Under the pieces are notes generated by a model. It was not told the DNA's origin. It saw only the letters and a program-made list of their open reading frames with translations, and made no database searches. DNA of 64,000 nucleotides from Chitinophagaceae bacterium (GTDB taxonomy: Bacteria > Bacteroidota > Bacteroidia > Chitinophagales > Chitinophagaceae), in assembly GCA_947454715.1 (NCBI GenBank), contig CANGMZ010000001.1:1-64000 (forward strand), in the 5' to 3' direction. A program made the position numbers and the translations under genes. How positions within the stretch are numbered: position 1 is the stretch's first letter; the number at the start of each line of letters is the position of its first letter. Positions 53,990-63,243 of the stretch are shown here, in pieces.

Positions 53990-55018
53990 TTATGCATTCT
54001 TATTCATGCGTGCATAAGTGATTTTTGATATTTCACTTATGGTTTGAGTTAATTTTTGCAAGTCTGTACCCTTGGTCATAACAGTGATAAGGTATGCAGT
54101 ATTATTCAAATACACAATGCCCGTTTCGTGCAGTTGATGCAGCTGCTGTGAGCCCGCCTCACCAAATTTATGAGCAATCTTTACATTATCAGGTAAGCCT
54201 TTTACTAAGCCATCTTTAAAGTTGCATTGTGCCAGCAGCGAGGTGGCAAATTCTGATGCCGGGATAGTAAGGTATGATGCGTTATACAATGCTTCCATGA
54301 ATATTGAATAGTCGTGGGTGCTTATGGTATAAGTAAGATAATCAGCTGCATTAGGCTTAGGTGGCGTTAATCCCAGATCGGAAAAAACTTTAATAAGTAT
54401 TTCCGGTTTCATAATCCCGTTTAACAACTGTGTTGCATTATTATCTGAATAAGCAATCATATATGTTAAAAGCTCTTTTACTGTATATGATTGCCCCGAC
54501 TGTATACTTTTTGTTTCGTATGTCTGCTTTACGTTTACAACAGACTGAGTTGTATAAAGAATCTTCTTGTTCAACAGTGCGGGGTCGGTCTCTGCCATTC
54601 TGAGTATGGTGAGCATTACCGGTAATTTAAATAATGAACCAGGCAGATAACCTTCTCCCGGGTTTACCGCAGTCCAGTCATCAGAAGATAATTCTTTTAA
54701 GTAAACAGATGCAGAGGTAATAATTCCGGATTGTTTTTCATTTTCAATGAGCGTTGAGATCTCTTGTTTAACAGATTCAAGGCTTTTGGCTTCGCACTCC
54801 GGTGCGTTATTTAACAATGGCTTAATGTATTTATAGCCTTTTAAACGAGCTACGGTGTAATTACAACTTACATTCGTAGGGGTTACAGAGTCTACAACTT
54901 CATTGGCAGAAGCGTGAGACAAGCTACTTTTTTGTAAAATAAAAAAACTGACTGCACTGCAAGCTAATGCAAATACAAGTGTGTAAGAAAGGGGTATTTT
55001 CTTTTTAAGTAAGTTCAT
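53990..55018 (-). CDS. Class A beta-lactamase-like serine hydrolase
   Basis: A 342-residue exported protein (N-terminal hydrophobic anchor, about residues 11-28). It carries the serine beta-lactamase/PBP fold: S128-L-F-K131 (SxxK), S191-D-N193 (SDN), and the third motif is K284-F-G286 in place of KTG. The Glu of the class A omega loop is not obvious. It may be a PBP-like peptidase or an esterase rather than a resistance enzyme. Transcribed divergently from endonuclease I across a 394-nt gap. Confidence 0.85.
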   Translation of the reverse strand: MNLLKKKIPLSYTLVFALACSAVSFFILQKSSLSHASANEVVDSVTPTNVSCNYTVARLKGYKYIKPLLNNAPECEAKSLESVKQEISTLIENEKQSGIITSASVYLKELSSDDWTAVNPGEGYLPGSLFKLPVMLTILRMAETDPALLNKKILYTTQSVVNVKQTYETKSIQSGQSYTVKELLTYMIAYSDNNATQLLNGIMKPEILIKVFSDLGLTPPKPNAADYLTYTISTHDYSIFMEALYNASYLTIPASEFATSLLAQCNFKDGLVKGLPDNVKIAHKFGEAGSQQLHQLHETGIVYLNNTAYLITVMTKGTDLQKLTQTISEISKITYARMNKNA

Positions 55019-55412
55019 TAAGGTTATATTTTGGGTATATTTTATAAATGCAGCACTGCAAGTAGCTACATTTATCTTGCTACTAAATTATGTAATTAAG
55101 AGAGTTTACTGTCGAAAAATGTTGTTAAAAACGCATTAAAAATAAATCAAATTATACTATGCTGGTTGTCTGAATTGTATACTTTGATATGTGTTAGCTT
55201 TAAAAAATAAGTGATTTTAGATGTTTTTACTATACTGAAATACATAATTTCATAAAGTGCTGTTTATCTGTATTTTATAATAATTTGGCTTTTTTTATGT
55301 TTGCGAAGGTACGATTTTGTACTCCTTAATGTATCGCCAAAATAAGTAGTTCTGATGCATTCATTTGTTTTAGGTAATACATTATCACTTATGTTTGTAA
55401 AAACCAGACATC
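55019..55412. other. Divergent intergenic region
   Basis: A very AT-rich 394-nt gap between the serine hydrolase and endonuclease I genes. No ORF or stable hairpin stands out. Two TATGTTTG boxes face rightward, at 55296-55303 and 55390-55397; only the second is well placed for the endonuclease gene. Confidence 0.5.
55390..55397 (+). promoter_or_regulatory. Candidate promoter of the endonuclease I gene
   Basis: TATGTTTG lies 15 nt before the GTG start; a TTTG at 55364-55367 lies 22 nt upstream of it, a plausible -33 element. Confidence 0.5.
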
Positions 55413-56507
55413 GTGAAGAGATATATTATTTCTATTTTCCTGTTATTGCCATTTTTGTCTTTTGCTCAAATACCTGCGGGTTATTATACATCAGCAACCG
55501 GATTGAACGGTCAGTCACTTCGGGTTGCACTCAGAAATATCATAAGACCACACACTGTCCTCAGTTATACCCCGGGTTTATGGAATGCCTACGCAACAAC
55601 AGATGTGAAGCCGAACGGTAAACTTTGGGATATTTACTCAGATGTGCCCGGAGGAACACCTTTGTATGAGTACGTAATTGGTGCGTCATCGTCTGGTGGT
55701 AACCAATGTGGTAGTGTGAGCCCGTCGGCAGAAGGTAGCTGTTACAACAGAGAGCACACTTGGCCACAAAGTAAGTTTGCGAGCGATACACCCATGCAGA
55801 GTGATTTATTCATTGTTTACCCAACTGATTACTATGTGAACGGTCAACGAGGTGATCTGCCTTATGGTATTGCCGGAACAGTATCTCACACCTTTAGCAA
55901 TGGCAGTAAAATCGGGACGAACAATTTTCCAGGTGCACCTACAGGTAATTGTTATGAGCCGGTTGATGCTTATAAGGGAGATTTAGCTCGTACGTACTTT
56001 TATGTCGCTACTTGTTATTGGGGGGCTGATAGTGTGAATTTCACCAGTTGGGAGACCGCTACAGGGTTGACTTTCAATCCCTGGGCTATACAGATGTTAC
56101 TACAGTGGCATCATAATGACCCGGTGAGCCAAAAGGAAATGGACAGAAATAATGCCGCATACTCTTTGCAACATAATCGTAATCCGTTTATTGACCATCC
56201 TGAATATGCAGATTGTATATGGGGTGGCTGTTCTGATGGGGTAACGGATGTACGTAACGATTTGAAAGGTGTTTTTGTTGCTGCACTGCAAGGCAGTAAC
56301 ATACTCAATGTGAATTGGAGCAATGTGAGTAATGATGTGGTCACCGGTGTAAGTGTGCTGAATATGAGCGGACAATTAGTATTTCATTCAGGAACTACAA
56401 ATACGAGTGAGTTGACTGTATCAACGGGAGACTGGGCAAAAGGAGTATATGTAGTGAGGATACAGAGCCTGCGAACAGTAGTGAGCCAAAAGGTAGTATT
56501 GCAATAA
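55413..56507 (+). CDS. Secreted endonuclease I with T9SS type A sorting domain
   Basis: A 364-residue extracellular nuclease. The signal peptide (MKRYIISIFLLLPFLSFAQ) begins at a GTG, which is the start that fits. The Endonuclease_1 (NucM/EndA) domain has the catalytic SCYNREHTWPQS with His115 in REHTWPQ, and the expected Cys residues. From about residue 285 there is a type A C-terminal sorting domain (VTGVSVLNMSGQLVF, STGDWAKGVYVVRI) that directs T9SS export and surface anchoring or release. A likely role is degradation of extracellular DNA for nutrients. Single gene, followed by a strong terminator. Confidence 0.93.
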   Translation: MKRYIISIFLLLPFLSFAQIPAGYYTSATGLNGQSLRVALRNIIRPHTVLSYTPGLWNAYATTDVKPNGKLWDIYSDVPGGTPLYEYVIGASSSGGNQCGSVSPSAEGSCYNREHTWPQSKFASDTPMQSDLFIVYPTDYYVNGQRGDLPYGIAGTVSHTFSNGSKIGTNNFPGAPTGNCYEPVDAYKGDLARTYFYVATCYWGADSVNFTSWETATGLTFNPWAIQMLLQWHHNDPVSQKEMDRNNAAYSLQHNRNPFIDHPEYADCIWGGCSDGVTDVRNDLKGVFVAALQGSNILNVNWSNVSNDVVTGVSVLNMSGQLVFHSGTTNTSELTVSTGDWAKGVYVVRIQSLRTVVSQKVVLQ

Positions 56508-56524
56508 GCAACAATTGAATAATT

Positions 56525-56559
56525 AAAGAGCGGCAAACGGTCAGTTTGCCGCTCTTTTT
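56525..56559. terminator. Bidirectional terminator after endonuclease I
   Basis: A perfect 14-bp stem (56525-56538 with 56544-56557) with a 5-nt loop and T run. It separates the convergent endonuclease and M16 protease genes. Confidence 0.93.
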
Positions 56560-56590
56560 GGTTGTATTGGAATCTTAAACAAAGAGTGGA

Positions 56591-59521
56591 TTAGTATCCG
56601 AAAATCTCGTCTAAAGATAGTTTCTTAACATCTCCTACTTTCTTGATGTCATCAGCATTCAGCTTGTTTTCTGAAGCCAGCAGGCAATAGGTATATGGCT
56701 TGTTAGCAATATTGTCTGCATGGAATTTTTTGATGTCATTAAACTGAAGTTTGTCCGCACTTTCATAGATATTTTTGCGGATATCTGTTGTCAGTCCTTT
56801 ACGCTCTGCAGCAAGGTAGTTATAGATAATGCCATCTTGTGTGATACGTTCTGTTTCTATATCTTTTTTCATTGCAGACTTAGCTGCTACCATATTGTTC
56901 TCAATAGATGGCAATTCGTTCAGCAATTCGTTCATCGCCTTGACAGACTCGTTGAACTTATCTGCCTGGCAACCAATGTATGCCATAACTACATAAGGAT
57001 CTTCTTTCTTATCAGGTGCTGCATAGTAGGCATTAGTAGAATAAGCAAGTGCTTTGCTTTCTCTGATAGTTTGGAACACCAATGCGCCCATGCCACTGCC
57101 GAAATAATTGTTGAAGATATCGATAGTAGGCTGTTTTGCAGGGTCATAACCAGATATATTTCTTATCCAGCGAATCTCACTCTGTACCATGTCATAGTTA
57201 GCAAACAATACTTCATTTTTAGATTGCGTAGTAAAGGTAAACACCTTAGCCGCAGTAGCAGGCTTGAACATTGCCGGTTCAGTATGTGCTGCTTTCAGAG
57301 AAGAGGTAAGGCCAGCCATTGAAGCAGGACCATAATAGAGAATGCGGTGGCTGTAGTTGAACATGCCGTGCAATATCTCAGTTAACTCTGCACTGGTAAG
57401 GTTTTTTAACTCTTCATTACTCAGTACATTGTTGAACGGGTTGTTTGCTCCATAACGTGCGTAGCTTGTAAGGCCTTGCATGATCTGCCCTTTATTGTTT
57501 TTGGCATCAGCACGGCTTTTGTTGATACGCGCTTTAAGTGAGGCCAATGCTTTGTCGTCAGCAACGCAGTTAGTCATGAGGTTTTCAAAAAGTGCTACTG
57601 CTTTGTCGAAATTTTCCTGCAGACCTTCTATACTTACGGTAGTATATTCACCTGTAGCAGCAACATTAAAGCTGCAAGCAAGTGTATAGAATTCTTTAGA
57701 GAACTCTTCAGCACTCATCTTGTCAGTACCCAAAAACTGCAGATATTGAGCTGCAATAGCCAGGCGTTTATCATTCCATGTTCCCATCTTGAAGCGGTAT
57801 GCCATGCGGAAGAGACCATTATCATCATTATGCACATACAAAATCTCTGCAGGGCCAAGATTGCCTTTACTGATATCCTTGTTGTAGTCGAGCCACACAG
57901 GTGCAACCGGAGTGGTTGGCATGCTGTTTACGTCTTTTACAAATTTAGATTGAGCACCGGCATTTGTTTCAACAGGTGTAATAGGTGGTTTGCTCACCTT
58001 TACCACACTATTGTCTTCACCTTTACGTTTGTAGATGGCTACATAGTTATTAGCAAAGTATTTGTTGGCGAAGTCTGTGATATCTTTTTTGCTGATTGCA
58101 GAAAGACGCTCAATGTAATCAACATCATCTTTCCAATCTTCTTCAGATGTGAATGCATTCATAAGTGCAGAGGCGCGCGAACTGTAATTCTCGCTTTGCT
58201 GCATCATTGCTTTTTTCTGGTTGTTGATGATAGAGGTAACCAACTTGTCGTCGAAGTTGCCTTTTTTAAGGTTCTCTATTTCTCCCAGCATCAATGCTTT
58301 CACGTCTTCCAGACTTTGACCCATTGTTGGGTTGCCCTGCAGATACATGTAACCATGATCTATAAGGATATCTGCACTGGCAGATGCACGCAACAGTTTT
58401 TGTTTTTTAACAAGGTTAAGATCTATTAGACCTGCACGGCCATTTGTGAGTATCTGGCCCACAATGTCTGCCAGAATAGCATCTTTTGCATGTACACCAG
58501 GCAGTCTGTAACCTATTGCTACAAATTCAGCATCAGGACCTTTTACTTCTTTTTCTATTGGTGCAGTAATAGGTGCTTCAGGTTGGAAGGTGTATGGGTT
58601 TATCTTCTTCGATTTGAGTTGAGAGAAGTAATTGTCCACCTTTCCTATCATTACATCAGGATCGAAATCGCCGGCAATGATAATGCCCATATTGTTAGGC
58701 ACATAGTACGTGTTGAAGTATTTTCTGATCTCCAGTAACGACGGGTTTTTCAGATGTTCAATAGTACCTATGGTTGTTTGCTTACCGTAGTTGTGGTTTT
58801 TGAACAGATTGGACAACATCAATTCAGATACCTTGCGGCCATCGTTATCGAGGGTGCGGTTTTTCTCTTCATACACCGCTTCGAGCTCTGTATGGAAGAT
58901 ACGGAACACAGGGTTACTGAAGCGGTCGTATTGCACTTTCAGGAACTTATCCACAGCATTGGATGGTATATCTTCTGTATAAACCGTTTGCTCGAAAGAG
59001 GTGAAGGCATTTGTTCCTTTTGCGCCCATTGACGACATCATTTTGTCGTATTCATTGGCAATTGCCATTTTAGCAGCTAAACCGGAAACGGAGTCGATTC
59101 GGTGATAAATGACTTTACGTTTTGCCTCATCTGTAGTGTGGTTGTACTCTTCATACAGACCGTCTATCATGGTGAGGTATGGTTTCTCCTTGCTATAGTC
59201 GAGCGAACCGTAGTTTTCTGTACCCTTGAACATCATGTGCTCCAGGTAATGTGCAAGACCTGTATGGTCTGCCGGGTCAGTTTTACTTCCGGCTTTTGTA
59301 GCAATGAACACATGCATACGCGGCTCTTTTTTAGTAGGGCTGAGAATGATGGTCATACCATTGCTAAGGGTGTAGAAGCGCGCCTGCATTGGGTCGTTGG
59401 TTACATATTTATACTTGTAACCGCCTGATTTGGCGTCTTTCCATTCGTGCACCTCTTTTGCCGATACCACACCTGATATAAGCAGGGCAGCCAGCAAAGC
59501 GGTTATTTTTAGTTTTCGCAT
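56591..59521 (-). CDS. M16 family zinc metalloprotease
   Basis: A 976-residue exported protease (signal peptide to about residue 21, VSAKE). The inverted zinc motif is H91-Y-L-E94-H95 in LAHYLEHMMFKG, with the downstream Glu in AVYEEKNRTLDNDG. Two tandem M16 halves are present: the N-terminal one carries the site, the C-terminal one (from about residue 530) lacks HxxEH, as in pitrilysin-type single-chain enzymes. It likely degrades peptides in the periplasm or outside. It is preceded by a 390-nt gap with an inverted repeat. Confidence 0.94.
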   Translation of the reverse strand: MRKLKITALLAALLISGVVSAKEVHEWKDAKSGGYKYKYVTNDPMQARFYTLSNGMTIILSPTKKEPRMHVFIATKAGSKTDPADHTGLAHYLEHMMFKGTENYGSLDYSKEKPYLTMIDGLYEEYNHTTDEAKRKVIYHRIDSVSGLAAKMAIANEYDKMMSSMGAKGTNAFTSFEQTVYTEDIPSNAVDKFLKVQYDRFSNPVFRIFHTELEAVYEEKNRTLDNDGRKVSELMLSNLFKNHNYGKQTTIGTIEHLKNPSLLEIRKYFNTYYVPNNMGIIIAGDFDPDVMIGKVDNYFSQLKSKKINPYTFQPEAPITAPIEKEVKGPDAEFVAIGYRLPGVHAKDAILADIVGQILTNGRAGLIDLNLVKKQKLLRASASADILIDHGYMYLQGNPTMGQSLEDVKALMLGEIENLKKGNFDDKLVTSIINNQKKAMMQQSENYSSRASALMNAFTSEEDWKDDVDYIERLSAISKKDITDFANKYFANNYVAIYKRKGEDNSVVKVSKPPITPVETNAGAQSKFVKDVNSMPTTPVAPVWLDYNKDISKGNLGPAEILYVHNDDNGLFRMAYRFKMGTWNDKRLAIAAQYLQFLGTDKMSAEEFSKEFYTLACSFNVAATGEYTTVSIEGLQENFDKAVALFENLMTNCVADDKALASLKARINKSRADAKNNKGQIMQGLTSYARYGANNPFNNVLSNEELKNLTSAELTEILHGMFNYSHRILYYGPASMAGLTSSLKAAHTEPAMFKPATAAKVFTFTTQSKNEVLFANYDMVQSEIRWIRNISGYDPAKQPTIDIFNNYFGSGMGALVFQTIRESKALAYSTNAYYAAPDKKEDPYVVMAYIGCQADKFNESVKAMNELLNELPSIENNMVAAKSAMKKDIETERITQDGIIYNYLAAERKGLTTDIRKNIYESADKLQFNDIKKFHADNIANKPYTYCLLASENKLNADDIKKVGDVKKLSLDEIFGY

Positions 59522-59911
59522 ACGAGTTGGTGTATTTATGTTGTAAAATAAGTATTTATATGGAATAACAGGTTAAGGACATGAATTTCCTGTTCGCCGG
59601 AAAAAAGTGAAATCGGGTGTTTTATTGTAGAGGGTCTGATATTCAGATAATTGTAGCAGACATAAACTACACAAAACACCCGATTTGACCCGAAAACACC
59701 CGGTAGGTAGAGATTGTTGAAATAACTTGTATTTTTTGTGTGTTCATAGAGATAGTGTATTTGCAGGCACAAAATAGTCACCACGGTGCATCATAAAAAA
59801 TGATCTTATCCACAAAAAGTGAGTGTTTGCCGGCTGAAGCGACCTTCGGGTAAGGGATTGGTGATTTTTGTATGGATGAGAAGAATTTAAAGAAAGTAGT
59901 TTTTTATACCA
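59522..59911. other. Intergenic region upstream of the M16 protease
   Basis: A 390-nt gap without a credible ORF. It holds an inverted/direct repeat cluster at 59610-59702 and a DnaA-box-like TTATCCACA at 59806-59814. No clear promoter box was assigned. Confidence 0.5.
59610..59702. repeat. Inverted repeat with an additional half-site
   Basis: A 14-nt sequence at 59610-59623 recurs as its exact reverse complement at 59673-59686, 49 nt apart. Its core AAAACACCCG occurs a further time in direct orientation at 59693-59702. The loop is too long for a simple terminator. Confidence 0.7.
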
Positions 59912-60523
59912 TTACTCTTCTTCAACAGAGATAAGCGTGTTGATGAGCAAGATCTCCAAATGCGGCATAGCAACACCGCCATTCTTTATTTCCTTTATAG
60001 TGCCGAGTAATCTTACATAATGGCCTTCAAGATTAGGTAGACGATTGGTAAGGGTGGTGTCTTCACTCACATTATACGTTTCGAAGGTGTGTATTTGTGT
60101 GGCTGCATCATTGGCACCACATAAAAACAGAGATTGTTTGTCTTCACCTATTTTGATGAAGTTAAATATACCATCTTGTTTGAATTTAAGGACAGGGCTA
60201 ATAACATCCTTGCCATATAATTTTTTCACCTTGGCTAATGATGCTGTCGGCGTATATTCTTTGTTCGCCAGTCGTGCGGCTACACACCTCAGATACATAT
60301 AGCGAATGATAGCAGCTGCATTCAGTGTGTCTTCCTGACCTTTAAATCTTGCAAGGTAGTTAGCCGCTATTGGTTCTGCTTCTTTCCAATGCTCTTCGCT
60401 GAGTGCTTTTGTAAGTTTGTTCCATTCCGGTTCGGTTATTTTGGATTGTGCAGATGTTGTATTGACTATACTGCAACAAAATATAACCGCGATAAGTAAG
60501 CGGAGCATGTGTGATTGAAACAT
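59912..60523 (-). CDS. Secreted protein of unknown function
   Basis: A 203-residue exported protein from ATG 60523 (MFQSHMLRLL); a start at 60508 is also possible and a longer frame to 60658 lacks a signal-compatible start. The signal ends near NTTSAQS. The mature half is helical (EPEWNKLTKALSEEHWKEAE) and the C-terminus (LEGHYVRLLGTIKEIKNGGV) suggests a small OB-like beta domain. No family recognised. It is separated from ahcY by a terminator and from the protease by a 390-nt gap. Confidence 0.65.
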   Translation of the reverse strand: MFQSHMLRLLIAVIFCCSIVNTTSAQSKITEPEWNKLTKALSEEHWKEAEPIAANYLARFKGQEDTLNAAAIIRYMYLRCVAARLANKEYTPTASLAKVKKLYGKDVISPVLKFKQDGIFNFIKIGEDKQSLFLCGANDAATQIHTFETYNVSEDTTLTNRLPNLEGHYVRLLGTIKEIKNGGVAMPHLEILLINTLISVEEE

Positions 60524-60644
60524 AATACTAAGGTAAAGCTTGTAATTGAGAAAAAGGGTTGTAGAACCTTGTTTTGTAACACACAAATCTATTACAATAT
60601 AATTTGTTTGTAAATCAAGTGAATCGAAATACACTCCAATAACA

Positions 60645-60672
60645 AGAAAGGCCCGCAACTGCGAGCCTTTCT
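60645..60672 (-). terminator. Terminator after ahcY
   Basis: An 8-bp stem (60645-60652 with 60665-60672) plus a 3-bp inner stem; on the minus strand it exits into CTTGTT. It lies 23 nt past the ahcY stop. Confidence 0.78.
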
Positions 60673-60695
60673 GTAAAATATAATAAAGTGTACTA

Positions 60696-62024
60696 CTAGT
60701 AACGGTACATATCTGTTTTGTATGGACCTTCCTTAGGAATACCCAAGTAAGCAGCTTGTTCAGTAGTCAACTCGTCTAGCTGAGCACCAACCTTACCTAA
60801 GTGTAGGCGAGCTACTTTCTCATCAAGGTGTTTTGGTAATACATAAACCTTGTTCTCGTAGTTAGCGTGGTTGTTCCACAATTCTATCTGAGCAAGTGTC
60901 TGGTTGCTGAATGAGTTACTCATTACAAAGCTAGGGTGACCTGTAGCACAACCCAAGTTAACCAAGCGACCTTCAGCCAAGATGATCACATCTTTACCTT
61001 CGATGTTGTACAAGTCAACCTGTGGTTTGATAGTATCTTTTGTATGACCGTAGCTGCCATTTAACCATGCCATATCGATTTCGATATCGAAGTGACCGAT
61101 GTTACAAACGATAGCCTTATCCTTCATTAAGCGGAAGTGCTTTTCAGTGATCAAATCGCGGCAACCTGAAGCGGTAACAACGATATCAGCTTCCTGAACT
61201 GCATCAATCATACGCTTAACTTCAAATCCGTCCATAGATGCCTGTAAAGCACAAATAGGATCGATTTCAGTAACGATAACGCGAGCACCTGCACCACGCA
61301 AAGAAAGCGCAGAGCCTTTACCTACATCACCATAACCACCTACAACAGCTACTTTACCAGCCATCATAACATCAGTAGCGCGGCGAATAGCGTCTACCAG
61401 ACTTTCCTGACAACCGTATTTGTTATCGAATTTAGACTTAGTTACAGAGTCATTAACATTGATAGCAGGCATTGGTAATGTACCTTTAGCCATACGCTCA
61501 TACAAACGGTGAACGCCTGTAGTTGTTTCTTCGCTAAGACCCTTTATGTGTTGTACCAGTTCTGTGTATTTATCTAATACAATGTTGGTTAAGTCACCAC
61601 CATCATCAAGAATCATATTCAATGGACGATCTTCACTACCGAAGAACAAAGTCTGCTCAATACACCAGTCAGCATCTTCAAGGCTTTGGCCTTTCCATGC
61701 AAAAACACCGATGCCGGCAGCAGCAATAGCAGCAGCAGCCTGATCTTGAGTAGAGAAGATATTGCATGAGCTCCAACGAACCTCAGCACCTAACGCTACC
61801 AGCGTTTCGATAAGTACAGCAGTTTGGATAGTCATGTGCAGGCAACCTGCAATGCGGGCACCTTTCAATGGCTGAGACGGGCCATATTCTGCACGGATAG
61901 CCATAAGGCCCGGCATTTCAGCTTCAGCAAGTCTTATTTCTTTACGTCCCCACTCTGCCAGGCTGATGTCAGCAACTTTGTATGGCAGTTTTAAATCGAT
62001 CTTAGAACCTGTCATTGTACTCAT
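60696..62024 (-). CDS. ahcY: Adenosylhomocysteinase
   Basis: A 442-residue NAD-dependent enzyme hydrolysing S-adenosylhomocysteine to adenosine and homocysteine, clearing the methyl cycle. Catalytic and cofactor stretches: [43 protein letters not shown] (catalytic Lys/Asp region), the NAD loop [10 protein letters not shown], and the C-terminal [10 protein letters not shown] with the conserved Lys/Tyr. Length is standard for the bacterial long form. A TActTTTG box 28 nt upstream is the likely promoter. Confidence 0.97.
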   Translation of the reverse strand: MSTMTGSKIDLKLPYKVADISLAEWGRKEIRLAEAEMPGLMAIRAEYGPSQPLKGARIAGCLHMTIQTAVLIETLVALGAEVRWSSCNIFSTQDQAAAAIAAAGIGVFAWKGQSLEDADWCIEQTLFFGSEDRPLNMILDDGGDLTNIVLDKYTELVQHIKGLSEETTTGVHRLYERMAKGTLPMPAINVNDSVTKSKFDNKYGCQESLVDAIRRATDVMMAGKVAVVGGYGDVGKGSALSLRGAGARVIVTEIDPICALQASMDGFEVKRMIDAVQEADIVVTASGCRDLITEKHFRLMKDKAIVCNIGHFDIEIDMAWLNGSYGHTKDTIKPQVDLYNIEGKDVIILAEGRLVNLGCATGHPSFVMSNSFSNQTLAQIELWNNHANYENKVYVLPKHLDEKVARLHLGKVGAQLDELTTEQAAYLGIPKEGPYKTDMYRY

Positions 62025-62052
62025 ATATTTGTTATATTATAAAAATTCCACG

Positions 62053-62060
62053 CAAAAGTA
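62053..62060 (-). promoter_or_regulatory. Bacteroidota -7 element for ahcY
   Basis: The minus-strand sequence TACTTTTG matches TAnnTTTG, 28 nt before the ahcY ATG. Confidence 0.4.
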
Positions 62061-62100
62061 TAAACATTATGCGTATAAACCTTATAGAAAATACTAATAG

Positions 62101-63243
62101 TTATTTAACTTTTCTATCCTTCCATTGGTAGTTACCTATAAAACCCATAAGTCCGGCGAGTGTTATGTATAAGATATGCAATGGTTGGAGAAAGGGGAAA
62201 TAGACCTGTACCCATTGTCTGTGAAAGAACTTAACAATGGGACGCATGTAGAGATATTCGGTAAGCCCTTTTACCGCAAGCATTATGCCTGCTACAAGCC
62301 AACAGTCGTGATATACAAAACCAGCAATACCCAAAATTACGAATGATACATTGTAGAGGTAAACCAACATGAGTATAGCTGTGAGGCGATTGTCGTCATA
62401 CTTCCCGGACTTAGAAGCCCAGCGGATGCGCTGCTGAAAGAAGCTATACCAGTCGGGTTGGGGCAGGGTAGATACAATCACTTGTTCCGATTTCAGGTAT
62501 TGAACTTTTGCTCCGGGGGTATTGCTAATTTTCATCATGAGCAGGTAATCGTCACCTGAAGCCAAATTATCAATGCCTTCATATCCGTTTACCTGTTCAA
62601 ACATTTTCTTCGTGAAAGTGAGGTTAGCGCCATTGCTCATTTTGCCCATGTTCATGCTGTGTGCAGCAGCAGTAATGCCCTGCATGCTCATAAAGTCTAT
62701 CAACTGAAATACAGGCAGTAAGCCCCCTTTTGTGTGGAATATTACCGGAGCCACAATCATGTCGGGGTGCTGCTGTTCATACATACAGGCTATGTTCATC
62801 AGCCATGCATTGGGCGAAATGCAGTCTGCATCTGTAGTAATGATGAGTTCGCCGGTACTTTCTTTTACGCCGGCAGCAAGGGCAGCCTTCTTGTATGCGT
62901 TGAGTTGCTTGCCGGGTGCTATATAGTCAGCAAGCTGAATGCAGCGAACGTTTGGGTTGTTGTATTCATTAACAACATCTGCAGTACCATCGGTAGAGTG
63001 GTCGTCTATGACAATCACCTCTACCAAGTGTACGGGATATTTTTGAGCAAGAATAGCGTCTATACATGCACCTATATTGTTTCGTTCATTGCGAGCGGGT
63101 ATAATTATGGTTATTGCCGTATGTGGTTCATAGTTGGCCGGCAGGCGGAAGTCAGGCTGTTTAGCCCAACCCTTACTGTATGCCCACATAAGGAGGGTAT
63201 ATGCTATAGATATTAATATGCAGAGCGTTATTACAATAATCAT
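62101..63243 (-). CDS. GT2 family membrane glycosyltransferase
   Basis: A 380-residue processive-type GT2 enzyme. One N-terminal helix (about residues 1-20) precedes the GT-A domain: ITIIIPARNERNNIGACIDA, the D-x-D region TTDADCISPNAWLM, and the QxxRW-type motif QQRIRWASKSGKYDD. Three C-terminal membrane helices follow (from about residue 285). It resembles carotenoid or polysaccharide glycosyltransferases. It starts directly after the stop of the upstream alpha/beta hydrolase (0-nt gap), so the two are cotranscribed. Confidence 0.88.
   Translation of the reverse strand: MIIVITLCILISIAYTLLMWAYSKGWAKQPDFRLPANYEPHTAITIIIPARNERNNIGACIDAILAQKYPVHLVEVIVIDDHSTDGTADVVNEYNNPNVRCIQLADYIAPGKQLNAYKKAALAAGVKESTGELIITTDADCISPNAWLMNIACMYEQQHPDMIVAPVIFHTKGGLLPVFQLIDFMSMQGITAAAHSMNMGKMSNGANLTFTKKMFEQVNGYEGIDNLASGDDYLLMMKISNTPGAKVQYLKSEQVIVSTLPQPDWYSFFQQRIRWASKSGKYDDNRLTAILMLVYLYNVSFVILGIAGFVYHDCWLVAGIMLAVKGLTEYLYMRPIVKFFHRQWVQVYFPFLQPLHILYITLAGLMGFIGNYQWKDRKVK

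Noticed and set aside
56720-57322. Open frame of 200 codons on the plus strand
   Set aside because: Antisense to the M16 protease gene, with no protein family resemblance.
57746-58429. Open frame of 227 codons on the plus strand
   Set aside because: It lies entirely antisense within the M16 protease gene, has no recognisable domain, and its amino-acid composition (many Cys, His, Phe) is that of a shadow frame.
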